64,000 bases of DNA from Microbulbifer flavimaris (lineage in GTDB: Bacteria > Pseudomonadota > Gammaproteobacteria > Pseudomonadales > Cellvibrionaceae). The position numbers were made by a program, and so were the translations under genes. Shown in pieces: positions 35,788-47,496 of the stretch; the stretch's first letter is position 1, and each line of letters begins with the position of its first letter. The DNA lies in NCBI RefSeq assembly GCF_001641755.2, contig NZ_LRFG02000001.1:744001-808000 (forward strand), written 5' to 3'. The notes under the pieces were generated by a model, which ran no database searches, was not told the origin of the DNA, and saw nothing but the letters and a program-made list of their open reading frames with translations.

Positions 35788-36309
35788 TTACACCACCAAC
35801 TGGCGCAGGCTGGCGTCCCGCACTGCGAGGGGCCAGTCCTGCTCGAAAGCTTCGCGCAGCCGTTTGGTACGAACGCGATCATCGGGACAGTAGACACCGA
35901 TCCACTGCTCCCGGTCCTCCCGCAGCAGGGAAATGCCATCGTCAGCGATGGCGAACTCGCTGTCCGGGGTATCCACCGTGGGTTGTAGCTTTTTGAGTTC
36001 AATGCGTGAGGTCAGGCGCTGGATCAGTGTCAGGAGCCGGTGGTGACGCTGCAGCATCGGGTCACTATCCCGGATCAGAATGCGGACCCTGGCATAGCGG
36101 CTGCGCCTGGCGAATTCGGATAATGCCTCTACCACCGGTTCCCGGTGATACAGATCCCGATCGAGGTGATGGGAGAAGAGGCAGATTTCACGCCTGGCGC
36201 GGTGACACAGGTCAATCAGTGCCCGCTCGAATGCCTCTACATCCGCCAGTCGGATACGCTCCATCTCGGTCAGGCCCACGCCATCAGTGTCGGTTCCAGT
36301 GTCAGTCAA
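35788..36309 (-). CDS. PLD-like domain protein downstream of GNAT gene (DUF7931-like)
   Basis: About 173 residues, cytoplasmic. 'EMERIRLADVEAFERALIDLCHRARREICLFSHHLDRDLYHREPVVEALSEFARRSRYARVRILIRDSDPML' resembles one half of a phospholipase-D-like fold, but no HKD catalytic motif is present, so enzymatic activity is doubtful. A later segment 'DSEFAIADDGISLLREDREQWIGVYCPDDRVRTKRLREAFEQDW' continues the fold. Start choice: TTG 36309 overlaps the GNAT stop by 8 nt with GGAG at 6 nt, supporting translational coupling; ATG 36264 is the alternative. Function unknown; the tight link to the acetyltransferase suggests a shared substrate. It converges with glcB, only 2 nt between the stops. Confidence 0.75.
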   Translation of the reverse strand: MTDTGTDTDGVGLTEMERIRLADVEAFERALIDLCHRARREICLFSHHLDRDLYHREPVVEALSEFARRSRYARVRILIRDSDPMLQRHHRLLTLIQRLTSRIELKKLQPTVDTPDSEFAIADDGISLLREDREQWIGVYCPDDRVRTKRLREAFEQDWPLAVRDASLRQLVV

Positions 36310-36727
36310 AACGCCGCTCCATCTTGATATGGGGAATGCCCGCTTCCTCAAATTGTCCTCCAGTTACCCGGAACCCGCCTCTGGCATAAAAGCCTTCAGC
36401 ATGGCACTGGGCATGGAGGTATACCCGCTTCAGGCCAACAGAACGGGCGTGGGCACAGATAGCCTCCAGGAGGCAGAGCCCCAGCCCCCGCCCCCTGAAC
36501 GACGGCAGAACCGCCATGCGCCCGATTTTGCCGTCGCTGGTCATGCGACCGGTAGCGACAGGCTCGCCTTGCCGCTGAACCAGGAAGTGGGTCGCTCGGG
36601 TTTCCTGATCGTCCCACTCAATGGCCGGATCGACAGACTGCTCGCGAATGAATACGGCTTCGCGAATCTGGCGGATGGGTTTCAGGTCGCGCTCCCAGTC
36701 CGCCACCGCAATTTCAATCTCCGCCAT
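36302..36727 (-). CDS. GNAT-family N-acetyltransferase
   Basis: 141-residue acetyl-CoA-dependent N-acetyltransferase. The A motif is 'KIGRMAVLPSFRGRGLGLCLLEAICAHARSVGLKRVYLHAQCHAEGFYARGGFRVTG', with R/Q-x-x-G-x-G/A as 'RGRGLG'; the N-terminus 'IRQIREAVFIREQSVDPAIEWDD' is the ElaA/YjcF-like subgroup. The acceptor is unknown. ATG 36727 abuts the roxA TGA, and its ribosome site GGAGGA lies inside the end of roxA, so the three genes roxA-GNAT-PLD-like form one coupled unit. A GNAT gene beside the cupin gene is also found in Pseudomonas. Confidence 0.9.
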   Translation of the reverse strand: MAEIEIAVADWERDLKPIRQIREAVFIREQSVDPAIEWDDQETRATHFLVQRQGEPVATGRMTSDGKIGRMAVLPSFRGRGLGLCLLEAICAHARSVGLKRVYLHAQCHAEGFYARGGFRVTGGQFEEAGIPHIKMERRFD

Positions 36728-37882
36728 TCAGAAGTCCTCCGGTGGGTAAATCAGTGTCCCCTGATCAACGAGGGTGTCGACCAGGCCTTTAGGGGCCGCA
36801 ATATCCGGGTAGGTCTCCAGGTCCTCTGTTGAAATTGTCCTCGTGCCACAGAACTGGCGGGCAAAACCCGAATTGGTCGGCAGGGCTTCACCGTCAACGT
36901 ACAGGATTTCAGGTTTTTCTGAGAAAGCACAGCGGGACGCTGGATTGAGCACCAGTGTACCGCCCTGGGCCAGTTGCTCACGCCAATCGGACGCATCGCC
37001 AGCGTCCAGGGCAACCGTCTCGGGGTATTTCGCCTCGGTCATGACGGCGCCGAGCCATTCCGCTATCTGCTCGGGCTGGTCCAGCCACGTGCGAAGCTGG
37101 TCCTGCAGGCGACGTACGGAGGCCGGGTCAATTTCGTCCGGATTGTCCGCCGGGGACAACCCCGCGTCGGTGTAGCGCAAGTGATCAGGCAGGTGCATTG
37201 CCAGCTCGGCCGCCAGGTCTTCGAGAATGTGGCGGGCTGAGGGCGCCCGAAAGCCCACCGAGATCGTGGTACAGGGGCCGTCGGCAACCCCCCAGTGGCT
37301 GTACTGTGGCGGCAGGTACAGCATGTCGCCAGGCTCAAGCAGCCAGCTGTTCTCCGCCTCAAACTCTTTCAGGATGTTGAGGCGCGTGCCCTCGATCCTG
37401 GGGCTGGAATCATCAGCCTTGGGGCCCTGATGCCAGAGTCGCTTGCCCTCCGCTTGCAGCAGGAAAACATCGTAATAGTCGAAGTGTGGTCCCACGCTAC
37501 CCTGGTCCGCCGCGTAACTGATCATCACATCGTCTAGGCGCCACTCGGGGAGAAATCGGAAGAGTCGCTTGAGATCCGCGATCTCGGAAACCCACTGGTC
37601 CACCGCCTGGACCAGCAAGGTCCAGTGACTTCGGGGGAGGCCGAGAAAGTCCTCCTCGGTAAATGGTCCCTGGCGAAGCTCCCAGGGGCCCTCATTACCA
37701 TGCTCCAGGACCAGCCGGGATTCCACGGCTTCCTCCAGTGCCATTCCCGCCAGCTCCTCACCGGACAGTGGCGAGACAAAATCCGGGAAGGCGTTGCGGA
37801 TGAGCAGGGGCTTTTGTTGCCAGTAATTCTTGAGGAATTCCTCAATCGGCATTTCCCCCAGATGGGTAAGCGGCGTATCCAT
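36728..37882 (-). CDS. roxA: JmjC/cupin ribosomal protein oxygenase (RoxA/YcfD, uL16 arginine hydroxylase)
   Basis: 384-residue Fe(II)/2-oxoglutarate oxygenase that hydroxylates an arginine of ribosomal protein uL16. The facial triad is visible as H133-x-D135 in 'GPHFDYYDVFLLQ' and H196 in 'YLPPQYSHWG'. The N-terminus 'HLGEMPIEEFLKNYWQQKPLLIRNAFPDF' and the C-terminal winged-helix region (~300-384) match YcfD (373 residues). ATG 37882 is chosen on homology and length; the frame is open to 37972 but the extra 30 residues are unlike the family. No start has a strong ribosome site. Confidence 0.92.
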   Translation of the reverse strand: MDTPLTHLGEMPIEEFLKNYWQQKPLLIRNAFPDFVSPLSGEELAGMALEEAVESRLVLEHGNEGPWELRQGPFTEEDFLGLPRSHWTLLVQAVDQWVSEIADLKRLFRFLPEWRLDDVMISYAADQGSVGPHFDYYDVFLLQAEGKRLWHQGPKADDSSPRIEGTRLNILKEFEAENSWLLEPGDMLYLPPQYSHWGVADGPCTTISVGFRAPSARHILEDLAAELAMHLPDHLRYTDAGLSPADNPDEIDPASVRRLQDQLRTWLDQPEQIAEWLGAVMTEAKYPETVALDAGDASDWREQLAQGGTLVLNPASRCAFSEKPEILYVDGEALPTNSGFARQFCGTRTISTEDLETYPDIAAPKGLVDTLVDQGTLIYPPEDF

Positions 37883-38015
37883 GGTATTCAGGGTGTCCGG
37901 AAGTTTGGCACGAAAGAAGTGGGCTCGGCCTTGTTGATGGTACATAACAGAGCCGGATCGAACAGTGCTCATAGTTAAGCACTACTGGCATTCGCAGGGA
38001 AGGCTGGGAGGGGGA

Positions 38016-38042
38016 GGGCGGCGCCGCGATTGGGCGCCGCCC
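38016..38042 (-). terminator. GC-rich hairpin after purB
   Basis: Perfect 10-bp stem GGGCGGCGCC/GGCGCCGCCC with a 7-nt loop immediately after the purB stop. On the minus strand it is followed by a C/T tract rather than pure U, so efficiency is uncertain. Confidence 0.45.
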
Positions 38043-38047
38043 CGGCA

Positions 38048-40073
<2,026 letters not shown>

Positions 40074-40115
40074 GCTCGCTCCTTAATTCTTCGCCGGTTT
40101 TGCTGGGCGCACTGC

Positions 40116-41246
40116 CTAGCGATCCACTTCGACGCCTACGCCGGTGGCGCGCTCAATCACAGCGCCACCCAGGCAAACCTCCCCATCGTAAAGGACCAGT
40201 GACTGCCCGGGCGTGATGGCCCGCTGAGGCTCGTCAAAATGCACAGTAAGACCCCCGTCGCTGGCGACCTCCACCTCACAGCCCTGGTCGGGCTGCCGGT
40301 AGCGGGTTTTCGCCCTTGCCCGGAATCGCTCTCCGGGGGCTGCGCCATTGATCCAGTGTGTCTGGCTCGCTTCCAGGCCAGTGGCATAGAGCAGGGGATG
40401 GTGGGCCCCCTGGGCCACGATCAGCACGTTGCGCTCCAGATCTTTGCCCACGACATACCAGGGTGCGTCGCCTGCGCCCTTGACGCCGCCGATACCCAAT
40501 CCCTGTCGCTGGCCGATGGTGTGGTACATCAGGCCCGCATGGCGCCCCATGACCTCACCTTCAGGGGTCTCGATATCACCGGGTTGTGCTGGCAGGTATT
40601 GCTCAAGGAAATCCTTGAAACGGCGCTCGCCGATAAAGCAGATACCGGTACTGTCTTTCTTGTCGTGGGTGATAAAACCATTTTCTTCGGCGATGCGGCG
40701 CACCTCGGGCTTTTCCAGCTCTCCGAGCGGAAACAGGGAGCGGGCAAACTCCGCCTCCCCAACCGCGTGCAGGAAGTAACTCTGGTCCTTGTTGTTGTCG
40801 AGCCCCTTGAGCAGATAGGTGCGACCGTCGATATCCTCTCTCCGCACGTAGTGCCCGGTGGCGATCAGGTCGGCACCGAGCATTTCCGCGTATTCGAGGA
40901 ACACCTTGAACTTGATCTCCCGGTTGCACAGGATATCCGGATTCGGGGTACGCCCGGCCTTGTACTCCCCGAGGAAGTACTCAAATACATGGTCCCAGTA
41001 CTCCGCGGCGAAGTTGGCAGTGTGCAATTTGATGCCAAGCCGCTCGCAAACGGCCTGGGCATCAGCCAGGTCAGCCTTGGCGGTGCAATATTCGGTGCCG
41101 TCGTCCTCATCCCAGTTTTTCATGAACAGCCCCTCCACCTCGTATCCCTGCCGGATCAGCAGCAGGGCGGCAACAGAGGAGTCGACACCGCCGGACATGC
41201 CGACGATGACGCGCTTGTCATTGGGAGCGGTGTTGGTAGCTGACAT
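40116..41246 (-). CDS. mnmA: tRNA-specific 2-thiouridylase MnmA
   Basis: 376-residue enzyme that thiolates U34 of Lys/Glu/Gln tRNAs. The PP-loop 'GMSGGVDSS' (16-24) binds ATP; the catalytic pair is C107 ('[12 protein letters not shown]') and C203 ('[12 protein letters not shown]'). The C-terminal barrel includes '[18 protein letters not shown]'. ATG 41246 begins the family-like N-terminus; a TTG 27 nt upstream is less likely. No good ribosome site is visible. It heads the mnmA-hflD-purB run (gaps 42 and 16 bp), which is likely one operon. Confidence 0.97.
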   Translation of the reverse strand: MSATNTAPNDKRVIVGMSGGVDSSVAALLLIRQGYEVEGLFMKNWDEDDGTEYCTAKADLADAQAVCERLGIKLHTANFAAEYWDHVFEYFLGEYKAGRTPNPDILCNREIKFKVFLEYAEMLGADLIATGHYVRREDIDGRTYLLKGLDNNKDQSYFLHAVGEAEFARSLFPLGELEKPEVRRIAEENGFITHDKKDSTGICFIGERRFKDFLEQYLPAQPGDIETPEGEVMGRHAGLMYHTIGQRQGLGIGGVKGAGDAPWYVVGKDLERNVLIVAQGAHHPLLYATGLEASQTHWINGAAPGERFRARAKTRYRQPDQGCEVEVASDGGLTVHFDEPQRAITPGQSLVLYDGEVCLGGAVIERATGVGVEVDR

Positions 41247-41361
41247 AAGATGAGTCAATTGGGATTGGTACAACGATAAAAATGGGGCGCAATTTTACCT
41301 GCGAATGACGTCGGGCACCAACTGTCACCGGAAAGCAGCGCTCGACCCATTTTCAGACTAG

Positions 41362-41961
41362 CTACCTGCGGCGGGCACGTGGTCGGGTGCCGCGGGGTCT
41401 TGTTGCGGTCCGGGTTGGCGAGTGAACCTCGCTGACTGAGGATTCACCGGGTTTCAGGTCGCCCAGTCGCCAGTTGCCAATCGCGACCCGGATCAGCCGC
41501 AGGGTGGGGAAGCCCACTGCCGCGGTCATCCTGCGAACCTGGCGGTTGCGGCCCTCTGTGATGGTCAGCTGTAGCCAGGATGTGGGTACAGTTTTCCGCT
41601 CGCGAACCGGTGGGTTGCGCGGCCAGGCGGGTGGTGTGGCCAGTCTGCTCGCTTTTGCCGGTGCGGTGCCGCCGTCTTTCAGCTCGACACCTGCCCGCAG
41701 TCGGGCCAGCGCCTCGTCGTCGATCCGGCCCTCAACCTGTACCCAATAGGTCTTCGGCAGCTTCTGGCGAGGGTGGCTAATCTGTTGCTGAAGCCGGCCG
41801 TCGTCTGTCAGCAGGAGCAGGCCCTCCGAGTCAAAATCGAGCCTCCCAGCCGGATAGACCCCGGGAGCATTGATAAAGTCTGCAAGGGTGGGGCGCCCGC
41901 TGCTGTCGGTAAATTGGCTTAACACGCCATAAGGCTTGTTGAGGAGGATGACTTTGCTCAA
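41362..41961 (-). CDS. rluE: 23S rRNA pseudouridine synthase, RluE type
   Basis: About 199 residues of the RsuA/RluB/E family, lacking an S4 domain, which fits RluE (U2457 of 23S rRNA in E. coli). Catalytic Asp in '[17 protein letters not shown]'; '[14 protein letters not shown]' near the N-terminus and '[29 protein letters not shown]' are typical. The Arg/Pro/Thr-rich C-terminal tail ('[16 protein letters not shown]') is an extra basic extension. TTG 41961 with GGAG at ~7 nt yields [12 protein letters not shown]; a GTG at 42021 would add 20 residues unlike the family. It lies between mnmA and the divergent icd. Confidence 0.92.
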   Translation of the reverse strand: MSKVILLNKPYGVLSQFTDSSGRPTLADFINAPGVYPAGRLDFDSEGLLLLTDDGRLQQQISHPRQKLPKTYWVQVEGRIDDEALARLRAGVELKDGGTAPAKASRLATPPAWPRNPPVRERKTVPTSWLQLTITEGRNRQVRRMTAAVGFPTLRLIRVAIGNWRLGDLKPGESSVSEVHSPTRTATRPRGTRPRARRR

Positions 41962-42073
41962 AAAGCGCTCCGAGTTGTGATGATAATCGGCAGAACTTAC
42001 GCTTGCCGAACCAGTTTTCACGGCCTTTTAAAGGCCTGGGCATTGTAATTCAACTACAAAAACAGGTAGATGC

Positions 42074-42082
42074 TGTTATAAT
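42074..42082 (+). promoter_or_regulatory. icd: Extended -10 promoter of icd
   Basis: TGTTATAAT, a perfect extended -10 (TGNTATAAT), about 95 bp before the icd ATG. There is no recognisable -35 at the usual spacing, as common for extended -10 promoters. Confidence 0.65.
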
Positions 42083-42177
42083 CCCGCCGTTTTTCCATCC
42101 CGCCCCCACTGCCTGTGGGGAGAGGGGCAGGCAATATCAGACCTAAAAAGTCACAGAGTTTTGGGAGTTTAAGCAAT

Positions 42178-43428
42178 ATGGGTCATATCCAGGTGCCGGC
42201 AGACGGCCAGAAAGTTACAGTCAATTCCGACGGTTCCCTGACCGTTCCGAATCGCCCCATCGTTCCCTTTATTGAGGGTGACGGTATCGGCGTGGATATC
42301 ACCCCCGTAATGCGCAAGGTGATCGATGCAGCCGTGGAAAAAGCCTTCGGTGGTGAAAAAGCCATCTCCTGGATGGAAGTCTACTGTGGCGAAAAAGCGG
42401 CGGAGACCTACGCTGGCGACTGGTTCCCGGCAGAAACGCTGGAGGCCCTGAAAGAGTACTCCGTGGGCATCAAGGGCCCGCTGACCACTCCGGTGGGCGG
42501 TGGCTTCCGCTCCCTGAACGTGGCTCTGCGTCAGGAGCTCGACCTGTATGTATGTCAGCGCCCGGTACGCTGGTTCACCGGCGTTCCTTCCCCGGTCAAG
42601 GAGCCGAACAAGGTCGACATGGTCATTTTCCGGGAGAACTCTGAAGACATCTACGCCGGTATCGAGTGGAAAGCAGGTACTGATGAGGCCAATAAGGTCA
42701 TCAAATTCCTGCAGGAAGAGATGGGCGTCAAGAAGATCCGCTTCCCCGAGAACTGCGGCATCGGCGTGAAGCCTGTATCCGAAGAGGGCACCAAGCGCCT
42801 GGTTCGCAAGGCGATCCAGTACGCAGTGGATCAGGATCGCGACTCCGTGACACTGGTGCACAAAGGCAACATCATGAAGTTTACCGAGGGTGCTTTCGCA
42901 GACTGGGGTTATGAGCTGGCCCGCGATGAGTTTGGCGCGCAGCCCCTCGACGGCGGCCCCTGGCACAGCTTCAAGAACCCGAATACCGGCAAGGAAATCG
43001 TCGTTAAAGACGTGATTGCCGATGCCATGCTGCAGCAGGTGCTGCTGCGTCCGGCCGAGTACGATGTAATCGCCACCCTGAACCTGAACGGTGACTACCT
43101 GTCCGACGCCCTGGCGGCCCAGGTTGGTGGTATCGGTATCGCTCCCGGCGCAAACATCTCTGACGAGGTAGCCCTGTTCGAGGCCACCCACGGCACCGCG
43201 CCGAAGTACGCTGGTCAGGACAAGGTCAACCCGGGCTCCCTGATCCTGTCTGCTGAAATGATGCTCCGCCACATGGGCTGGAATGAAGCGGCAGATCTGA
43301 TCATCAAGGGCATGGAAGGTGCCATCGCTGCGAAGACCGTGACTTATGACTTCGAGCGCCTGATGGAAGGTGCCGAGCTGAAGTCCTGCTCCGAGTTCGG
43401 CGACGAAGTCATCAAGCACATGGCTTAA
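42178..43428 (+). CDS. icd: NADP-dependent isocitrate dehydrogenase
   Basis: 416-residue homodimeric Icd, oxidising isocitrate to 2-oxoglutarate. Conserved: '[19 protein letters not shown]', '[32 protein letters not shown]' (the Ser of 'RSLNV' is the AceK phosphorylation site in enterics), '[13 protein letters not shown]', '[26 protein letters not shown]' and '[33 protein letters not shown]'. ATG 42178 has GGGAG upstream. It competes with isocitrate lyase (29 kb) for isocitrate; no aceK is in the window. It is flanked by a strong terminator. Confidence 0.97.
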   Translation: MGHIQVPADGQKVTVNSDGSLTVPNRPIVPFIEGDGIGVDITPVMRKVIDAAVEKAFGGEKAISWMEVYCGEKAAETYAGDWFPAETLEALKEYSVGIKGPLTTPVGGGFRSLNVALRQELDLYVCQRPVRWFTGVPSPVKEPNKVDMVIFRENSEDIYAGIEWKAGTDEANKVIKFLQEEMGVKKIRFPENCGIGVKPVSEEGTKRLVRKAIQYAVDQDRDSVTLVHKGNIMKFTEGAFADWGYELARDEFGAQPLDGGPWHSFKNPNTGKEIVVKDVIADAMLQQVLLRPAEYDVIATLNLNGDYLSDALAAQVGGIGIAPGANISDEVALFEATHGTAPKYAGQDKVNPGSLILSAEMMLRHMGWNEAADLIIKGMEGAIAAKTVTYDFERLMEGAELKSCSEFGDEVIKHMA

Positions 43429-43462
43429 TGACTGCTCGGGAGGGGTAACTCACCCGCAAAGC

Positions 43463-43498
43463 AAAAAGGCCCCACCGGTTGGTGGGGCCTTTTTTTTG
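43463..43498. terminator. Strong intrinsic terminator after icd, likely bidirectional
   Basis: AAAAAGGCCCCACC / GGTGGGGCCTTTTT, a 14-bp perfect stem with GGTT loop, then eight T in total. It could also stop cspD transcripts from the other side. Confidence 0.93.
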
Positions 43499-43675
43499 GC
43501 TGGATGGAGCGGTCATTACCTGCTGTCTGCCGCGCCGACCACAGGGCAACCTCCTCCAGGTGTCAGGGTGTGATTGCAGGGGGGCAGGGCCGTAGAGCGC
43601 CCCTGCAAGGAGCGCCTGCCCACCTTCCGGGCGGGAAAACCGCTGAGTCCTTTGAGAGGTTGGGGCGGTGGCTGA

Positions 43676-43963
43676 TCAGCTCAGCGCTTCTGCCTCGCGC
43701 TCCCGGCGGCTGGCCTCCTCGGCGGAGTCGGAGTCTGCGGGCTTGGAGCGGGTATCGACATCGCCAACACTGATATTGGCGGCATGATAGCCCTTGTCGC
43801 CCTTGATAATGTCGAAGGAGACCTGCTGGCCCGCCTTCAGGGTACGGTAACCCTCCATCTGGATTGCCGAGTAGTGGGCAAAAAGATCCTCTCCCCCTTC
43901 ATCGGCCAGGATGAACCCATATCCCTTGGCATTATTGAACCATTTGACGGTACCGGTAGGCAT
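43676..43963 (-). CDS. cspD: Cold-shock domain protein, CspD-like
   Basis: 95 residues. A cold-shock domain at 1-68 with RNP1 'KGYGFI' and RNP2 'DLFAHYSAI' binds single-stranded nucleic acid, followed by a charged Ser/Glu/Arg-rich tail (~69-95). CspD in enterics inhibits replication in stationary phase. The location next to clpS-clpA, divergently transcribed, is the conserved Pseudomonas and enteric arrangement and supports the CspD name over generic Csp. AGAGGGAA precedes the ATG. Confidence 0.93.
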   Translation of the reverse strand: MPTGTVKWFNNAKGYGFILADEGGEDLFAHYSAIQMEGYRTLKAGQQVSFDIIKGDKGYHAANISVGDVDTRSKPADSDSAEEASRREREAEALS

Positions 43964-44272
43964 GGCGAATTCCCTCTAATTGCCGGGGCGACTGCAGGCC
44001 GCCTTACAGAGACTGCTTTTATAGTTATCGATTCAGATTCCCCGACTGCGTTCCTGCCCGCGAGTGAACCTGTGGATTGCTTACAACCCTCTTGTAGCCA
44101 AGTGCTCTGAGAATGTCAAGCCATGCGCCGCCACCCTGTCGCCACCCTGTGCTGTGGCGCAAATGAGGTTACAATGTCGGCCCGCTGGGCGGGGCGTTCC
44201 CCCGGGCGGCGCGATCCCGCGTATTCGCGGATGATGTACTGCATTTCAGGTAATTCTCGATAGAGCTTCACT
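43964..44272. other. Divergent intergenic region cspD/clpS
   Basis: 309 bp. It contains an 11-bp tandem repeat (44129-44150), a short inverted repeat ACAA-N5-TTGT (44083-44095), and a TACAAT box at about 44170 that might be a clpS -10 without a matching -35. No ORF is supported. Confidence 0.4.
44129..44150. repeat. 11-bp perfect tandem repeat
   Basis: CGCCACCCTGT occurs twice head to tail in the cspD/clpS intergenic region. Probably slippage; no known function. Confidence 0.75.
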
Positions 44273-44650
44273 ATGGGTAACTCTCTGGCCATTAAGCTAC
44301 ACTCAGCCGGATCCGACGAGGACTCCTACTCGTATGAAATGGATGGCGATCTGGCCCTGGAGGAGGCGGCTCCCAAGCTGAAGCCGCCCCCCATGTACAA
44401 GGTCGTCATGCTCAATGACGACTACACACCGATGGATTTTGTCGTCGAGACACTGGAGACCTTCTTTGGCGCTACCCGCGAGCGCGCCACTCAACTAATG
44501 TTGCAGGTGCATACACAGGGAAAAGCCATCTGTGGTGTCTATACTCGAGATATAGCGGAAACAAAGGCCGCGCAGGTCAATCAATTCGCCAGAGAGCACC
44601 AGCACCCCTTGCTGTGTGAAATCGAAGCGGACGACAGTGAGGACGATTGA
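44273..44650 (+). CDS. clpS: ATP-dependent Clp protease adaptor ClpS
   Basis: 125-residue N-recognin that binds proteins with N-terminal Leu, Phe, Tyr or Trp and hands them to ClpAP. The core '[81 protein letters not shown]' is nearly identical to E. coli ClpS, including the 'NDDYTPM' substrate-pocket residues. The acidic N-terminal ~40 residues form the flexible extension that inserts into ClpA. clpA follows 111 bp later, and both N-degron transferases (bpt, aat) lie within 4 kb. Confidence 0.97.
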   Translation: MGNSLAIKLHSAGSDEDSYSYEMDGDLALEEAAPKLKPPPMYKVVMLNDDYTPMDFVVETLETFFGATRERATQLMLQVHTQGKAICGVYTRDIAETKAAQVNQFAREHQHPLLCEIEADDSEDD

Positions 44651-44761
44651 CTCCAGGGTCCCGTCGCTTGAAAGGATTCAGGCACACGCAAGACGCCGTC
44701 ATCCGGCGCGCGCCCAAGTGGAACTGACGGGTGATTTTGGCGAATACGGTTTGAGGTTCAG

Positions 44762-47047
44762 ATGCTCAGCAAGGATTTAGAGGTAACGCTCAATCTGGCG
44801 TTCAAGGGTGCGCGCGCCAAGCGGCACGAGTTTATGACCGTGGAGCACCTGCTGCTGGCACTTCTTGATAACGAATCTGCCGCCGATGTGCTGCATGCCT
44901 GCGGCGCCGACCTGAGCGCGCTCCGCAGGGAGCTGCTCGAGTTCGTCGACTCAACCACCCCGCTCATACCGGAAGCCGATACAGAGAGGGAGACACAACC
45001 CACCCTGGGCTTTCAGCGCGTCCTCCAGCGAGCCGTCTTCCACGTCCAGTCTTCCGGCAAGAAGGAAGTCACCGGTGCCAATGTGCTGGTGGCCATCTTC
45101 TGTGAGCAGGAAAGCCAGGCTGTTTACTATCTGAAGCAGCAGAGTGTGGCGCGTATTGATGTCGTCAACTACATCACCCATGGCATTTCCCGGGTTGGTT
45201 CCAGTGGCAATAACCACCACCACAATCCGGAGCCATCACCAGAGCAGACAGAGGAAGAGATCGGTCCCGGGGCGGAACCGGGCGGTTCTGACCCGCTGGA
45301 AAGCTACGCCACCAACCTCAACCAGGAGGCGATTCTGGGCCGGATCGATCCGCTGGTCGGACGCGCGCCGGAGGTGGAGCGGGTGACTCAGGTGCTCGCC
45401 CGTCGCCGCAAGAACAATCCGCTGCTGGTTGGCGAGTCTGGCGTGGGCAAGACCGCCATCGCCGAAGGCCTGGCGCGACGCATCGTCGATGAGGATGTCC
45501 CTGAGCCCCTGCGGCAGAGCACCATCTACTCCCTGGATCTCGGCTCGCTGCTGGCTGGCACCAAGTACCGGGGTGATTTTGAGAAAAGATTCAAGGCGCT
45601 GCTCGCTGAGCTCAAGAAGCGGGATCACGCGGTTCTGTTTATCGACGAGATTCACACCATCATTGGCGCCGGTGCCGCCTCCGGTGGTGTCATGGATGCC
45701 TCCAATTTACTCAAGCCGCTGCTTTCCAGTGGCCAGCTTCGCTGTATCGGCTCAACCACCTTCACTGAGTATCGCGGCATCTTCGAAAAGGACCGGGCAC
45801 TGTCCCGCCGCTTCCAGAAAATCGATGTGAATGAGCCCAGCATCGAGGAAACCGTGCAGATCCTGCAGGGCCTGAAGAGCTGCTTCGAGGATCACCACAA
45901 GGTGCGCTATACTGATGCAGCGCTGGAGGCTGCGGCGCAGCTTTCCAGTCGCCATATCACCGAGCGCTTCCTGCCGGACAAGGCCATCGATGTGATTGAT
46001 GAGGCCGGTGCTTACCAGGCCCTGCTGGAGCCGGATGATCGCAAGGACGTTATCGGAATCCACGAAATCGAGACCGTGATCGCCAAGATGGCAAGGATTC
46101 CGGCCAAGAGCGTTTCTGCGTCTGACAAAGAGCAGCTGGCCAAGCTGGATGACAACCTGCGTATGGTGGTGTTCGGTCAGGAAAAGGCGATTGGTGCACT
46201 GAGCACGGCGATCAAACTGAGCCGGGCCGGACTCGGCGCAGAGGAAAAGCCCATCGGCTCCTTCCTCTTTGCCGGGCCTACCGGTGTTGGTAAGACCGAG
46301 CTTTGCCGACAGCTGGCGAAAGTGATGGGCATTGAGCTGATTCGCTTTGATATGTCGGAGTACATGGAGCGCCACACGGTTTCCCGTCTGATCGGTGCGC
46401 CTCCGGGCTACGTAGGATTTGATCAGGGTGGACTGCTCACAGATGCAGTGACCAAACATCCCCATAGCGTTGTGTTGCTTGATGAAATCGAGAAAGCGCA
46501 CCCAGAAGTGTTCAACCTGCTCCTCCAGGTGATGGACCACGGCACCCTGACCGACAACAATGGCCGCAAGGCAGACTTCCGCAACGTGATTTTGATCATG
46601 ACCACCAACGCCGGCGCAGAGTTGATGAGCCGACGCTCCATCGGCTTCACCAATCAGGATCACGCCAGTGATGGTATGGAGGAGATCAAGAAAATGTTCA
46701 CTCCGGAATTCCGTAACCGCCTGGACAGTATTATCCAGTTTGGCGCGCTGGATCTGGACGTGGTCAAGACGGTGGTGGACAAGTTCATCGTGGAACTGCA
46801 GTCGCAGCTCGACGACTCCCGTGTGACGCTGGATGTGGACGACGAGGCCAGGGAGTGGCTTGCTGTGCACGGCTATGACGAGAAGATGGGTGCCCGACCG
46901 ATGGCGCGCCTGATACGCGACCGGTTGCGTAAACCGCTGGCTGAAGCCGTGCTATTCGGTGAGCTGGCAGAAGAGGGCGGGCGAGTCGAGGTTTGCGTGG
47001 AGAACGACGAGCTGGTGATTCGCACTGCGGTGACCGCCAGCGCCTGA
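44762..47047 (+). CDS. clpA: ATP-dependent Clp protease ATP-binding subunit ClpA
   Basis: 761-residue AAA+ unfoldase. The N-domain (1-145) binds ClpS; AAA1 has Walker A 'GESGVGKTA' and Walker B '[10 protein letters not shown]', AAA2 has 'GPTGVGKTE' and '[11 protein letters not shown]'. The acidic/Pro linker at about 155-180 and absence of a ClpB-type coiled-coil middle domain fix it as ClpA. It feeds substrates to ClpP, which is not in this window. Followed by a bidirectional terminator against infA. Confidence 0.97.
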   Translation: MLSKDLEVTLNLAFKGARAKRHEFMTVEHLLLALLDNESAADVLHACGADLSALRRELLEFVDSTTPLIPEADTERETQPTLGFQRVLQRAVFHVQSSGKKEVTGANVLVAIFCEQESQAVYYLKQQSVARIDVVNYITHGISRVGSSGNNHHHNPEPSPEQTEEEIGPGAEPGGSDPLESYATNLNQEAILGRIDPLVGRAPEVERVTQVLARRRKNNPLLVGESGVGKTAIAEGLARRIVDEDVPEPLRQSTIYSLDLGSLLAGTKYRGDFEKRFKALLAELKKRDHAVLFIDEIHTIIGAGAASGGVMDASNLLKPLLSSGQLRCIGSTTFTEYRGIFEKDRALSRRFQKIDVNEPSIEETVQILQGLKSCFEDHHKVRYTDAALEAAAQLSSRHITERFLPDKAIDVIDEAGAYQALLEPDDRKDVIGIHEIETVIAKMARIPAKSVSASDKEQLAKLDDNLRMVVFGQEKAIGALSTAIKLSRAGLGAEEKPIGSFLFAGPTGVGKTELCRQLAKVMGIELIRFDMSEYMERHTVSRLIGAPPGYVGFDQGGLLTDAVTKHPHSVVLLDEIEKAHPEVFNLLLQVMDHGTLTDNNGRKADFRNVILIMTTNAGAELMSRRSIGFTNQDHASDGMEEIKKMFTPEFRNRLDSIIQFGALDLDVVKTVVDKFIVELQSQLDDSRVTLDVDDEAREWLAVHGYDEKMGARPMARLIRDRLRKPLAEAVLFGELAEEGGRVEVCVENDELVIRTAVTASA

Positions 47048-47093
47048 CTCAAAGCGGATCGCTTTCTGTAAACGACAGCTTGTGTCTAAAACG

Positions 47094-47121
47094 AAAAAAG
47101 CCACCCTCGAGGTGGCTTTTT
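47094..47121. terminator. Bidirectional terminator between clpA and infA
   Basis: AAAAGCCACC/GGTGGCTTTT, 10-bp stem with CTCGA loop, A6 on one side and T5 on the other. Confidence 0.92.
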
Positions 47122-47163
47122 GCTGTCCGGCCCGCAAACGCAAAACGCGGAGCCGGCGGCCGG

Positions 47164-47382
47164 TCAGCGCGCGCGGTAGGTGATGCGCCCCTTGGTCAGA
47201 TCGTAGGGGGTCAGCTCTACCTTCACCTTGTCGCCGGTGAGGATGCGGATGTAGTTTTTGCGCATCTTGCCGGAGATGTGGGCGATGACCACGTGGCCGT
47301 TTTCCAGCTTCACGCGGAAAGTGGTATTTGGCAGGGTGTCGATCACCTCGCCTTCCATTTCAATGTAATCGTCTTTTGCCAT
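47164..47382 (-). CDS. infA: Translation initiation factor IF-1
   Basis: 72-residue S1/OB-fold protein identical in layout to bacterial IF-1 ('[72 protein letters not shown]'-type; length matches exactly). It binds the 30S A site during initiation. ATG 47382 is the family start; the 33-codon upstream extension of the frame is spurious. It follows bpt on the same strand at 114 bp, the usual aat-bpt-infA neighbourhood. Confidence 0.98.
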   Translation of the reverse strand: MAKDDYIEMEGEVIDTLPNTTFRVKLENGHVVIAHISGKMRKNYIRILTGDKVKVELTPYDLTKGRITYRAR

Positions 47383-47496
47383 GCGGCAGTAACCTTTACC
47401 AATGCTTTGTTCATACTTCCGCGCCGGCACGGCCGCGGTACGACGGGCGTGCATTTTGCACGAAAAGCCTTCACAGGGCAAAGCCTCCGTTGGCGG

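Noticed and set aside
42169..43419. 416-codon frame antisense to icd
   Set aside because: Exact antisense overlap with icd and no family resemblance.
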